A DNA stretch of 64,000 bases from Sphingopyxis sp. H053 (lineage in GTDB: Bacteria > Pseudomonadota > Alphaproteobacteria > Sphingomonadales > Sphingomonadaceae). Where the stretch lies: the NCBI RefSeq assembly GCF_001468225.1, contig NZ_LNRU01000004.1, forward strand, positions 186,001-250,000. Direction: 5' to 3'. The position numbers and the translations under genes are program-made. The notes beneath the pieces were generated by a model. It did no database searches, was not told the origin of the DNA, and was given only the letters and a program-made list of their open reading frames with translations. Shown one piece after another: positions 45,065 to 53,851 of this stretch. Positions within the stretch are counted from its first letter, which is position 1. Every line of letters starts with the position of its first letter.

Positions 45065-45134
45065 CTAGAAACTCCCGGTGTTCGTGTTTGAACGCGTATC
45101 TCGTGGTCAACACCGCCATTATTTCGCGGGGGAG

Positions 45135-45428
45135 TCAACGCAGCCCCTCGACGATAAAGCCGCGGTATCGGGCACCCGCAAAACGATGCTGAGCGACAGC
45201 TTGGTAGGCGGGGCTATGATACCAGTCATGGGCGGCCTGCATCGTGGGGAACCGCAAGATGACGGCGCCTTCTATCGGCGGCCCCTCCAAATTCTCCATC
45301 TCGCCATAAGCGGCGAGAAAAGTGACGTCATGCCCATCGAACGACGGGCCGACGCGTGCAGAATAGGCCGCGAGTTCATCCACATCTGTAGTGTCTTCCC
45401 GCGTAAATACGACGAACGCTTCCATCAT
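45135..45428 (-). CDS. DUF1330/dimeric alpha-beta barrel protein
   Basis: 97 residues from ATG 45428 (ATG 45425 also possible); the frame extends upstream without support. DUF1330 features: YSARVGPSFDGHDVTFLAAYG, GAVILRFPTMQAAHDWYHSPAYQ. Ferredoxin-like dimeric barrel of the EthD/antibiotic monooxygenase fold. Function unknown. Confidence 0.8.
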   Translation of the reverse strand: MMEAFVVFTREDTTDVDELAAYSARVGPSFDGHDVTFLAAYGEMENLEGPPIEGAVILRFPTMQAAHDWYHSPAYQAVAQHRFAGARYRGFIVEGLR

Positions 45429-45486
45429 AAGATCCTTCGCAAGGTGGGATCTGCCGGCCATCGCCACCGACGATGGCTGGCAGTCA

Positions 45487-45918
45487 TCAGGCTGGTAGTT
45501 CGAAGCCGATTTTCTGAAGTGCCTCGACGCAGGCATCCTGGTCCTGCTGATAAGTGCCTCCGGAGATGCCAATTCCGCCGATCAGCTTGCCGTCCTCAAG
45601 AATCGGATAGCCGCCGCCGACCGCAACCATCCGGGGGCGATAGGCGAGCGGCGCCACTTTCGGATCATTGGACACATAGTCGTTCCAGACGTGGGTGGGA
45701 TACCCAAAGGAGGCGGAACTCCATGCCTTGTCGATGGCAACATCGACAGTGAGAAACGGCGCGTCATCGGTGCGCTCGAACGCGCGCAAATAGCCGGTTG
45801 CGTCGACAACGGCGACGGCGGCCGGGATGCCGATTGCGCGTGCGGCGGTTATCGCTGCGTCGATGAGGGCGACGGCGGTTTCACGGTTGATCGAGGCGGT
45901 GGCGATGGACTTGGTCAT
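45487..45918 (-). CDS. GlcG/HbpS-like heme-binding protein
   Basis: 143 residues. GlcG/HbpS family: AITAARAIGIPAAVAVVDATGYLRAFERTDD (N-half), VAVGGGYPILEDGKLIGGIGISGG and DQDACVEALQKIG. HbpS binds heme and iron and takes part in oxidant sensing in Streptomyces. No signal peptide. 53 nt downstream of the quinone oxidoreductase gene. Confidence 0.85.
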   Translation of the reverse strand: MTKSIATASINRETAVALIDAAITAARAIGIPAAVAVVDATGYLRAFERTDDAPFLTVDVAIDKAWSSASFGYPTHVWNDYVSNDPKVAPLAYRPRMVAVGGGYPILEDGKLIGGIGISGGTYQQDQDACVEALQKIGFELPA

Positions 45919-45971
45919 GGGGTTTCCTTCGCCGGGGCGTTATCGTCCGGCGTTTCGTGGGTTGGAAAAGA

Positions 45972-46985
45972 TCAGAAGCCTTCGAGGACGATCTTGCCTT
46001 TCGCCGCGCCACTTTCGATCAGTGCATGCACTGTCTTCAGATTGGCGGCATTGATCGGCGACAGACGCTCGGTCAGCGTCGTCCGGATTTTGCCCTCGTC
46101 GACCAGCACGGCCAGCGCGTCGAGGATCTTGCCCTGCTCATGCATGTCGGGCGTGCCGTAGATCGACCGTGTGAACATCAGCTCGTGGTGAATCGACACC
46201 GCCTTGCGCTTGAACAGCATGATGTCGAATGCCGTGGGATCGTCGATCAGCGCGAACCGTCCTTGCGGAGCGATCAGTTCGGCGATGTCGGCGGCATGCT
46301 GCTCTGTATGCGTGGTCGAAAAGACGAACGCGGGAGCGCCGATGCCAAGCTCGGCAATCTGTGCCGCGAGCGGGCGCCTATGGTCGATGACATGGTGCGC
46401 GCCAAGCTCCTTCACCCACTCCTGGGTTTCCGCTCGGGAGGCGGTGGTGATGACGGTGAGGTCTGTGCGCTGGCGCGCGATCTGGATCGCGATCGACCCG
46501 ACCCCACCCGCGCCACCGATGATGAGGATCGCCGGCGCCGCACCGGGGACTGGCTTCGCCACGTCGAGGCGATCGAACATCGCCTCCCAGGCGGTCAACG
46601 TCGTTAGCGGCAGCGCTGCTGCTTCCGCCCAGTCGAGCGAGGCGGGTTTGCGACCGACGATCCGGGCGTCGACAAGATGGAACTCGGCATTGGTGCCGGG
46701 CCGGGTGATCGATCCGGCATAATAGACCTCGTCGCCCGGCTGGAACTGCGTCACGTCGGGGCCGACCTCGCGCACGATCCCGGACGCATCCCACCCCAGC
46801 ACCTTCCATTCACCATCGGCTGGCGGCGAGCTGCCGCGGACCTTATAGTCGACCGGGTTCACCGAGACGGCCTTCACCTCAACCAGGATATCATATCCTG
46901 CCGCGACAGGCTGGGGCAGCTCGACGTCGACCAGCGCAGCATCCTCGGCGATGGGTCCCGGGACCTTGTAACCAACGGCTTTCAT
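45972..46985 (-). CDS. Zinc-free quinone oxidoreductase-type MDR protein
   Basis: 337 residues from ATG 46985 (ATG 46997 is four codons upstream). Medium-chain dehydrogenase: VKAVSVNPVDYKVR, GWDASGIVREVG, AALPLTTLTAWEAMF, nucleotide loop IIGGAGGVGSIAIQIA. Lacks the catalytic zinc cysteine ligands, so quinone oxidoreductase-like, NADPH-dependent. Site F lies 96 nt upstream in the right orientation. First gene of a seven-gene minus-strand run. Confidence 0.9.
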   Translation of the reverse strand: MKAVGYKVPGPIAEDAALVDVELPQPVAAGYDILVEVKAVSVNPVDYKVRGSSPPADGEWKVLGWDASGIVREVGPDVTQFQPGDEVYYAGSITRPGTNAEFHLVDARIVGRKPASLDWAEAAALPLTTLTAWEAMFDRLDVAKPVPGAAPAILIIGGAGGVGSIAIQIARQRTDLTVITTASRAETQEWVKELGAHHVIDHRRPLAAQIAELGIGAPAFVFSTTHTEQHAADIAELIAPQGRFALIDDPTAFDIMLFKRKAVSIHHELMFTRSIYGTPDMHEQGKILDALAVLVDEGKIRTTLTERLSPINAANLKTVHALIESGAAKGKIVLEGF

Positions 46986-47080
46986 CAATGTCTCCATCTT
47001 GCTGCGCCCCGAAGTCTCGATCGATCAGAGCGCCACTTCTTCGAAAATTCGCACGGGGTTCAAGGGTTTCGCACGCAGGA

Positions 47081-47134
47081 CTATGAAGATGTGCACCAAC
47101 TATTTCCAATAGCGGCGGAACATAGTTTCCATAC
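47081..47134 (-). promoter_or_regulatory. Stress promoter site F (quinone oxidoreductase)
   Basis: Read on the minus strand: GTAT, N7 (GGAAACT), ATGT, N7, CTAT, then TTGGAA as -35 (47109-47104), 17 bp, TCATAG (47086-47081). Two quarter-sites deviate, yet GGAAACT, the CTATTGGAA block and the 17-bp spacing are kept. Confidence 0.6.
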
Positions 47135-47269
47135 CTTGCTGCCGTTCTATCCCTGAGAGGCGCTTACGAAGCTGTGAGGCGCGGCAGCCAACCCGGAAAG
47201 CAGGCGGACCGAGCCTCATCCCGTGCCTAAATCTGCAGCCGACGTGATGCGCGCGCAATTTATTCAAAG

Positions 47270-47323
47270 CTATAAAAACTATAGCGATAGGGTATTGGGA
47301 ATTCGGACCGGCGTCGCGTTATA
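47270..47323 (+). promoter_or_regulatory. Stress promoter site E (sulfite-oxidase-like pair)
   Basis: CTAT 47270-47273, ATAG 47281-47284, GTAT 47292-47295, N7 apart; -35-like TTGGGA 47295-47300, 17 bp, GTTATA 47318-47323. The molybdoprotein ATG lies 165 nt beyond. Confidence 0.65.
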
Positions 47324-47488
47324 GTTCATAAGCATCAAATCACCGATTCACGAAAATGCGATCATCGAAAATCCGATGAAGCATCGGGCGTTTCAGGCTT
47401 CAAGCCATCGGTTCGTACCGCGGCCACGCGTATCAGGTCTGAAGTGAAGTCGGTTCTCGTCTGTCGCATCGAGCAAAAAGGGGGCACT

Positions 47489-48094
47489 ATGGTCACCAGA
47501 GGTTTCACCGGTCGCGGTTCAAGTGGCGACCAGTCCGGCCGGATTCCGCCGGGTCAGCATCTCGTGGAGAATTTTCCGGTTCTCACGGCGGGGCCGACGC
47601 CGAACGTGGAGCTGGCTGATTGGAAATTCACCGTCAAAATCGGCCCGAAGCCGGTCAAAGTGTGGAACTGGAGCGAGTTTAACGCCCTGCCAAAGACCAA
47701 GGTGACCAAGGATATTCACTGTGTGACCTCTTGGTCCAAGCTGGATACCATATGGGAGGGCGTCCTCATTGAAGACATCCTTGCGGATGCAGGGCTCGAC
47801 CGGCCCACTGATTTCGTCCTGGCGCATTCCTACGACGATTATTCGACAAACGTCCCGCTGGCGGACCTGCTGTCCGGGAAAGCGATGGTCGCTCTCAAAT
47901 TTGCGGGCCAGCCGATTACCCGCGATCATGGCGGGCCGGCGCGTCTGCTGGTTCCGCATCTGTATTTCTGGAAGTCCGCCAAATGGGTGAAGGCGCTACA
48001 ATTCACAACCCGTGACGAGGCTGGCTTCTGGGAGCTGCGCGGCTATCATATTTACGGCGATCCGTGGCGCGAGCAACGATACACCGATGACTGA
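47489..48094 (+). CDS. Sulfite-oxidase-like molybdopterin oxidoreductase
   Basis: 201 residues from ATG 47489. YedY/SorA-type Moco domain: KPVKVWNWSEFNALP, DIHCVTSWSKLDTIW with the Mo-ligand Cys, HSYDDYSTNVPLADLL, GPARLLVPHLYFWKSAKWV. No Tat signal and no C-terminal dimer domain, so cytoplasmic and short. Overlaps a flavin reductase gene by 8 nt, forming a likely two-component enzyme. By analogy to MsrPQ it might reduce methionine sulfoxide or another S-oxide; substrate not established. Confidence 0.85.
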   Translation: MVTRGFTGRGSSGDQSGRIPPGQHLVENFPVLTAGPTPNVELADWKFTVKIGPKPVKVWNWSEFNALPKTKVTKDIHCVTSWSKLDTIWEGVLIEDILADAGLDRPTDFVLAHSYDDYSTNVPLADLLSGKAMVALKFAGQPITRDHGGPARLLVPHLYFWKSAKWVKALQFTTRDEAGFWELRGYHIYGDPWREQRYTDD

Positions 48095-48833
48095 CAACGG
48101 TACGCAAACCGCGTCATGGCAATCATGCGTGATCGAGGAAATCGTCCAGCAGACGCCGAGCATCAAAAGCTTCTTCCTCCGATTGAGCAGGCCGTTCGCG
48201 CACATCGCAGGCCAACATGTCGATGTCCGGCTGACCGCGCCTGATGGCTATAGCGCGATGCGCAGTTACTCGATCGCGTCATCGGCAGCCTCGTCCCCCA
48301 TCATCGAACTCGCTGTCGAGCGCCTGCCCGATGGCGAGGTGTCGGCCTATTTTCACGATATCGCGATAGTCGGCGATGAGATCGAGCTTCGCGGTCCGCT
48401 CGGCGGGCACTTCCTATGGCCTGAACCTGCCGTAGACGCGGTGCTGTTGATCGGAGCAGGCTCCGGGCTCGTGCCGTTGATGGCGATGATCCGGCATCGC
48501 CGCACACAAGACCCGGCCGTGCCAACCGCGTTGCTCCTGTCCGCGCGCACCGCTGAGGATGTTCTGTTTTCGGAAGAACTACATTCCGTCGAGATCAACG
48601 ATGCCGCATTTGTCCTGGCGCTGGCGATCACGCGCGAAGATCCGATCCGCGCATCGGATTTCGGGCGGCGGATCGACAGCGCCATGGTCGAAGAGGTTCT
48701 CGCCCGGCTTCACCGAAAGCCCACACAGATATTCGTTTGCGGGTCCAACGATTTCGTCAACATCGCGACCGAGGGCGCGCTGCTGGCCGGGCTCGACCCC
48801 TCAACAATCAAAACCGAGCGATACGGTGGTTAG
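48087..48833 (+). CDS. FAD/NAD(P)-binding ferredoxin-reductase-type protein
   Basis: 248 residues from ATG 48087. FAD motif RSYSIAS, GPLGGHF phosphate region, NAD(P) loop LLIGAGSGLVPLMAMIRHR, and C-terminal FVCGSNDFV with the Cys-Gly pair. No [2Fe-2S] domain. Probably feeds electrons from NAD(P)H to the overlapping molybdoprotein; a soluble counterpart to the membrane heme protein MsrQ. Confidence 0.88.
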   Translation: MTDNGTQTASWQSCVIEEIVQQTPSIKSFFLRLSRPFAHIAGQHVDVRLTAPDGYSAMRSYSIASSAASSPIIELAVERLPDGEVSAYFHDIAIVGDEIELRGPLGGHFLWPEPAVDAVLLIGAGSGLVPLMAMIRHRRTQDPAVPTALLLSARTAEDVLFSEELHSVEINDAAFVLALAITREDPIRASDFGRRIDSAMVEEVLARLHRKPTQIFVCGSNDFVNIATEGALLAGLDPSTIKTERYGG

Positions 48834-48891
48834 CGGCGCATACTCCGTCGCGTCCCACCTTACACCCTGCGGATAATTTTTGGAGATCGTC

Positions 48892-50157
48892 ATGAGCCGC
48901 TTTGCTGAACCCGTCTTTGTTGCCGCCGGCCTTCGGACTCCCTTCGGCCGCGGCGGAGGAGCGTTGGCTGCTTATGATGCCGTCTCTTTGTCCGTCCCTC
49001 TGGTGCAGGCGATGGCGGCGCAAGCGGAGCCGGATCTCCTCATCTGGGGTACCGTGATACCGAATTTGGGCTGGAGCAACATTGCTCGCGAGACCTGGCT
49101 TGACGCCAAGCTCAATCCGAATGTCCCCGCATTTTCGGTCGTTTTGGCATGCTCGACCAGCATGACGGCGACTTTCGCTGCGGCAGGGATGCTGGGCGGA
49201 GGAACCGATCTCACGATGGTGGGCGGTGCCGAAGTCATGAGCCGACCTCCCATCGCTTTGACGGCCGATGCATCGAAGCGGCTCACCGACCTCTTTTCGC
49301 AAGATCCGGCGGCCGCGCTTGCGGCCCTCCAGTCTCTTGCCCTCCACGACTATGTGCTCCCGACCAAGGGATGGGCCAACCGGATCACCGGCAGGACAAT
49401 GGGCGATCATATGGAGGACACCGCCAAGGCCTGGCGGATCTCGCGCGAGGCGCAGGACGATTGGGCGCTCAAGAGTCACCAGCGGTCGGTCGCTGGTTGG
49501 GACCGAGGTTTCTTCGACGATCTTGTGATTTCTCTTCCTGAACTGGCGCGCGATGCGAACCCGCGCGCCGATACGTCGGCCGAACGGCTTGCCGCACTCA
49601 AGCCCGTCTTCGATCGCGACAGTGGCAGGGGAACGCTGACTGCCGGCAATAGCTCGCCGATAACGGATGGCGCGGCCGGTTGCTGGGTGGCTAACGAAGC
49701 CGGCGTGGCACGACTGCCCGCGGGTACCCCCTACGCGCGGCTCATCGATTACGAGGCGTCGGCCGTCGACTTCCACACCGAGGGTCTGCTGATGGCACCC
49801 TCCTATGGCATTCCGCGCCTGCTCGCGCGGCATCGACTGAGCTTCTCCGATATCGCTCTTTGGGAAATCCACGAAGCCTTCGCCGCCCAGGTCTTGGCGA
49901 ATGTCGCGGCCATCACCGACGGGGATTGGGTGCGCGAAACCGCCGGTGTCCAGTCGGATATGGGCGACTTCGACTGGGACCGCGTCAATCCCAACGGGGG
50001 CTCGGTTGCCATCGGTCACCCCTTCGGTGCCACAGGCGCGCGCGACCTCAGCCAGGCCGTGAAGGAGCTCTGGGACATGCCAAGCGGATCACGGGCAATC
50101 GTCAGCATCTGCGCCGACGGCGGCCAAGGCACCGTCGCACTCCTCGAACGCCCCTGA
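48892..50157 (+). CDS. Thiolase-family acyltransferase
   Basis: 421 residues from ATG 48892. Thiolase motifs: RTPFGR, VVLACSTSM with nucleophile Cys, EIHEAFAAQ, GGSVAIGHPFGATGAR (His) and SICADGGQG (second Cys). Acetyl-CoA acetyltransferase or 3-ketoacyl-CoA thiolase. No beta-oxidation partners nearby; its place in a stress island is unexplained. Confidence 0.9.
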   Translation: MSRFAEPVFVAAGLRTPFGRGGGALAAYDAVSLSVPLVQAMAAQAEPDLLIWGTVIPNLGWSNIARETWLDAKLNPNVPAFSVVLACSTSMTATFAAAGMLGGGTDLTMVGGAEVMSRPPIALTADASKRLTDLFSQDPAAALAALQSLALHDYVLPTKGWANRITGRTMGDHMEDTAKAWRISREAQDDWALKSHQRSVAGWDRGFFDDLVISLPELARDANPRADTSAERLAALKPVFDRDSGRGTLTAGNSSPITDGAAGCWVANEAGVARLPAGTPYARLIDYEASAVDFHTEGLLMAPSYGIPRLLARHRLSFSDIALWEIHEAFAAQVLANVAAITDGDWVRETAGVQSDMGDFDWDRVNPNGGSVAIGHPFGATGARDLSQAVKELWDMPSGSRAIVSICADGGQGTVALLERP

Positions 50158-50209
50158 TTCACGGGCCGCTGCGAACGCCGTGCCATTGACAATATGAGAG
50201 GATATTCCG

Positions 50210-50491
50210 TTGGTCTCAGCAGTTTGGAACGACACCACCATCGCCGCAAGCGACGAGACAATCGTCGTCGAGGGAAACCACTATTTCCCACCTTCCGCGG
50301 TCAATCAGGAGCTCCTTGAAGCGAGCACACACACATCTGTCTGTCCGATCAAGGGCACCGCCAGATACTTCCATATCCGCGTGGGCACCGCGCTCAACGC
50401 GGACGCGGCCTGGTCATACCCCGATCCGAATCCGGTCGCCGAAGCCATCCGGGATTATATCGCCTTTTGGAAAGGCGTGGAGGTTGGGTAA
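50210..50491 (+). CDS. DUF427 protein
   Basis: 93 residues, apparently from TTG 50210 (GAGGA upstream; no ATG fits). DUF427 signature: AVWNDTTIAASDETIVVEGNHYFP, THTSVCPIKGTARYF and AIRDYIAFW. Beta-rich small protein; function unknown. Confidence 0.85.
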   Translation: MVSAVWNDTTIAASDETIVVEGNHYFPPSAVNQELLEASTHTSVCPIKGTARYFHIRVGTALNADAAWSYPDPNPVAEAIRDYIAFWKGVEVG

Positions 50492-50518
50492 CAGCCGAGG
50501 CTCAGTGGGGCTTCGCTG

Positions 50519-52261
50519 ATGGCCGTGTCGCTTCATGCGCGCTTCCTTAATCATCTCGCGCGGGGAATTGACGATCTGCAGTTGGTGAAGGATTTTCCTG
50601 CGGACCTACTGCGGGCGGGACTGACCGTGGAACGGCCGCGCGACCCGCTACATGGCGATCTGTCGACCAACGCGGCGATGGTCCTGGCAAAACTCAGCGG
50701 CACGCATCCGCGCCAGCTCGCTGAAAAACTGGCGGACGGGCTCGCCAAGCTGGAGGATGTCGCTGCCGTGGACGTTGCCGGCCCGGGCTTCATAAATATC
50801 CGTCTGACCGACCAGGCATGGCGAGATGAACTGGCGGTCATCGCGGACCAGAAGGACCAGTATGGCATGTCGCCCGTTGGTGCGGGCAAGACGGTGAATA
50901 TCGAGTTTGTCTCGGCCAATCCGACCGGTCCGATGCATATGGGGCACTGCCGCGGGGCAGTCGTCGGAGATGCGCTCGCCAACCTGCTCGCTTTCACCGG
51001 CCATCGCGTCATCCGCGAATATTATATCAATGATGCCGGCGGGCAGGTCGATGTTCTCGCTCGCTCGGCACACCAGAGATATCGCGAGGCGTTGGGCGAG
51101 AGCCTCGGCGAGATAGCGGAAGGTCTATACCCGGGCGATTATCTGAAGCCGGTCGGGGAGGCGCTGGCCGCCGATTTTGGGGACCGCTATGCCGACGCCC
51201 CGGAGACGGACTGGCTCGCAATCTTTCGTGCGCGGACCGTTGCCGCGATGATGGAGACGATCCGCGAAGATCTGGCGCTGCTCGGTATAAGTCACGACCG
51301 CTTCGCGTCGGAGGCGGACCTGGTCGCTGCCGGAAAGCCGGATGATGCCGAGGCCTGGCTGCGCGAGCGCGATCTAGTCTATGACGGCGTTCTTGAACCT
51401 CCGAAGGGTGAAGTCTCCAAGGACTGGGAGCCGATTGCGCTGCCGCTGTTCCGGTCGACGAGATTTGGCGATGACCAGGACCGTCCTATCCGTAAACCGG
51501 ATGGGAGCTGGACCTATTTCGGCGTGGATCTGGCCTATCATTTCGAGAAGGCGCGCGATGCCGACGAACTGATCGACATCTGGGGCGCCGATCATGCCGG
51601 GACCGTGAAGCGCATCGTTGCCGCCGCCGAAGCTCTAACCGAAGGCAGGAAGCGGTTCGACGTCAAGCTGGTGCAGATCGTGCGGCTGCTGCGCGCGGGT
51701 GAGCCGGTCAAGATGTCCAAGCGCGCAGGCAATTTCGTCACGCTGGCCGATGTCATTCGAGAAGTCGGAAAGGACGTCGTTCGCTTCATGATGCTGACCC
51801 GCAAAGCGGAAGCGCCCATGGACTTCGACTTTGCGACCGTCGTCGAGGCATCGAAGGATAATCCGGTCTTCTATGTGCAATATGCCCATGCGCGGATTTG
51901 CTCGCTAGCAAGCCGCGCGGCCGAAGCGGGTATCGAGTCGGGCGACGCGCCCGATCTCGCTCTTCTGGACGGTCCGAGCCTAACGCTTGTGAAGCATGCG
52001 GCAGAATTCCCCCGCATCGTCGAGGCGGCTGCGGCAGCGCGCGAGCCGCACCGGATCGCCTTCTTCATCGAGGGGCTGGCCGCGGAATTCCATGCGCTGT
52101 GGAACACAGGAAATGCCGACCCGACGCGCCGCTTCATCGACTCGGGAAACCTGCCGGTTAGCCGCGCGCGGTTGTTCATGGCCGCCGCGATCGGGCAGGT
52201 CATCCGCAATGGCCTCGCGCTGATGGGGGTTGAACCGACACATGAGATGGAGAGGGCCTAG
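50519..52261 (+). CDS. argS: Arginyl-tRNA synthetase (full length, probably additional copy)
   Basis: 580 residues. Class I synthetase: N-terminal Add-1-like domain; HIGH-type motif as MHMGHCRGA; YYINDAGGQV; ADHAGTVKR; KMSKRAGN as KMSKS region; C-terminal anticodon-binding domain with ARLFMAAAIGQVIRNGLALMGVEPTHEM. All key motifs are present, so probably active. A synthetase in accessory DNA suggests a second copy giving tolerance to an inhibitor or to oxidation; this is speculation until the host genome is checked. Confidence 0.93.
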   Translation: MAVSLHARFLNHLARGIDDLQLVKDFPADLLRAGLTVERPRDPLHGDLSTNAAMVLAKLSGTHPRQLAEKLADGLAKLEDVAAVDVAGPGFINIRLTDQAWRDELAVIADQKDQYGMSPVGAGKTVNIEFVSANPTGPMHMGHCRGAVVGDALANLLAFTGHRVIREYYINDAGGQVDVLARSAHQRYREALGESLGEIAEGLYPGDYLKPVGEALAADFGDRYADAPETDWLAIFRARTVAAMMETIREDLALLGISHDRFASEADLVAAGKPDDAEAWLRERDLVYDGVLEPPKGEVSKDWEPIALPLFRSTRFGDDQDRPIRKPDGSWTYFGVDLAYHFEKARDADELIDIWGADHAGTVKRIVAAAEALTEGRKRFDVKLVQIVRLLRAGEPVKMSKRAGNFVTLADVIREVGKDVVRFMMLTRKAEAPMDFDFATVVEASKDNPVFYVQYAHARICSLASRAAEAGIESGDAPDLALLDGPSLTLVKHAAEFPRIVEAAAAAREPHRIAFFIEGLAAEFHALWNTGNADPTRRFIDSGNLPVSRARLFMAAAIGQVIRNGLALMGVEPTHEMERA

Positions 52262-52351
52262 TCGAATGCGCGCTTGTTTCTGAGGCTGTTGCGCGGACTG
52301 GCGCTGACGAGCATGAACATGATGGGCGTCTTCTCATACTGGTGGAACGAG

Positions 52352-52615
52352 ATGGAGCTTACCGATTTCGACGCTGCCTTCAAAAGGCTTCCCGAGGGTC
52401 ACAGCGAAGGTATTCACGAAGGCCGGCGTTTCGGCTTGATCGTCCGGCGGTCCGACGACGGGCGCCGCAACAGTCTGTTTGCCAGGGAGTTGGCTGGGAC
52501 CGACATCGTCAGCTTCAACCTGTATCGGTTCACATCAGGCAAAACATCGCTCAAGCCGTGCGAGATGTCTGCGAAAAAGGTCGTGGATTTCGTGCTGGGC
52601 TTCCAACCGGACTGA
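52352..52615 (+). CDS. Hypothetical protein, 87 residues
   Basis: Start taken at ATG 52352 (MELTDFDAAFKRLPEG); the frame extends to 52274. Arg-rich middle EGRRFGLIVRRSDDGRRNSLFARELAGTDIVSFNLYRF and C-terminal KPCEMSAKKVVDFVLGF with one Cys. Well-formed compact protein, family not recognised. Ends 64 nt before stress promoter site C. Confidence 0.6.
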   Translation: MELTDFDAAFKRLPEGHSEGIHEGRRFGLIVRRSDDGRRNSLFARELAGTDIVSFNLYRFTSGKTSLKPCEMSAKKVVDFVLGFQPD

Positions 52616-52678
52616 GGGTGTCGCGGTTGCTGCTCTCTTCGCGATGTCCGCCCCGGCACTGCGTACGTCGCTAAATGG

Positions 52679-52732
52679 GTATCGAAACTATAGCGCCTGG
52701 TTATTGGACTTCGTCTGGCGATGAACTCATCC
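52679..52732 (+). promoter_or_regulatory. Stress promoter site C (upstream of gnd)
   Basis: GTAT 52679-52682, ATAG 52690-52693, TTAT 52701-52704, N7 apart; -35-like TTGGAC 52704-52709, 17 bp, TCATCC 52727-52732. The TTGGACTTCG stretch is identical to site A. gnd starts 141 nt beyond. Confidence 0.62.
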
Positions 52733-52873
52733 TCCATGCAACGCAAAGGCGCGGCGAAATCGGCCCACTCATGGCAATCTGCCAGCGAGTGATGCGATCA
52801 TTTGAATCGCGGCAGTCGGGCGTTGGCCGAGACTGTCCGCGCCGGGTGAACTCCAGACAGAAGGATTTGAGCA

Positions 52874-53851
52874 ATGCGTCTTGCAATGATCGGCCTCGGC
52901 CGCATGGGTGCCAATATCGCGCGTCGGCTGATGCGCGGCGGCCACGAGGTCGTCGCCTTCAATCGCGATCCGGCCGCGGTTACTCAGCTCGCCGGTGAAG
53001 GTGCCATCGGAGCGAATTCGCTTGAAGATGTCGTCGCCAAACTCACTGCGCCGCGGATCTTCTGGGTAATGCTCCCGGCGGGCGCTCCCACCCAAGACAT
53101 GGTCGACAAGCTGATGGAATTGTCGGAGCCCGGCGACATCATCATCGATGGCGGCAACAGCTTCTACAAAGACGACATCAAATGTGGTGCTGCGGCAAGG
53201 GAGAAGGGGCTGCATTATGTCGATGTCGGCACATCGGGCGGGATATGGGGGCTCGAACGCGGTTATTGCATGATGATCGGCGGCGACAAGGAGATCGTCG
53301 ATCTGCTGGATCCCATCTTCGATACGCTCGCGCCGGGCTATGGTTCGATCGTCCGCACCATTGGACGCGACGCGCCCGACAGTCGCGCCGAGCGCGGCTA
53401 TATCCACGCCGGCCCAACCGGCGCCGGGCATTTCGTCAAGATGGTCCACAACGGAATCGAATATGGCCTGATGCAGGCCTATGCCGAGGGCTTCGACATT
53501 CTCAAGGGCAAGTCCTCCGAACGGCTCGCGCTCGATGAACGCTTCGACATCAACCTGACCGACGTCGCCGAAGTCTGGCGTCGCGGCAGTGTCATCTCGT
53601 CCTGGCTGCTCGACCTGTGCGCGATCGGCCTGGCCAGGGATCCGATGCTCGAACAATTCACCGGCCAGGTCTCGGACTCTGGCGAGGGCCGGTGGACGAT
53701 CGATGCGGCAATGGAAGAAGCCGTCCCGGCCTATGTCCTTTCGGCCGCCCTGTTCGCGCGCTACCGCAGCCGCGTCGACCACACTTTTGGCGACAAGCTT
53801 CTCTCGGCGATGCGCTTTGGCTTCGGTGGGCATGTCGAGATGCCGCAATAA
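52874..53851 (+). CDS. gnd: 6-phosphogluconate dehydrogenase, short type
   Basis: 325 residues. N-terminal [15 protein letters not shown] loop, FNRD at the cofactor-selecting loop, [25 protein letters not shown], and [22 protein letters not shown] with catalytic Lys/Asn. This is the 300-330-residue NAD(P)-type rather than the 470-residue enzyme. It makes ribulose-5-phosphate, the substrate of RpiA at 33752, plus NAD(P)H. Confidence 0.93.
   Translation: MRLAMIGLGRMGANIARRLMRGGHEVVAFNRDPAAVTQLAGEGAIGANSLEDVVAKLTAPRIFWVMLPAGAPTQDMVDKLMELSEPGDIIIDGGNSFYKDDIKCGAAAREKGLHYVDVGTSGGIWGLERGYCMMIGGDKEIVDLLDPIFDTLAPGYGSIVRTIGRDAPDSRAERGYIHAGPTGAGHFVKMVHNGIEYGLMQAYAEGFDILKGKSSERLALDERFDINLTDVAEVWRRGSVISSWLLDLCAIGLARDPMLEQFTGQVSDSGEGRWTIDAAMEEAVPAYVLSAALFARYRSRVDHTFGDKLLSAMRFGFGGHVEMPQ

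Larger units (their letters stand above)
46998..47488. other. Divergent promoter region with two stress sites (E and F)
   Basis: 491 nt without a gene. Site F (minus, 47081-47134) serves the quinone oxidoreductase run and site E (plus, 47270-47323) serves the sulfite-oxidase-like pair. No other element recognised; a frame at 47444 simply extends the molybdoprotein start. Confidence 0.6.
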
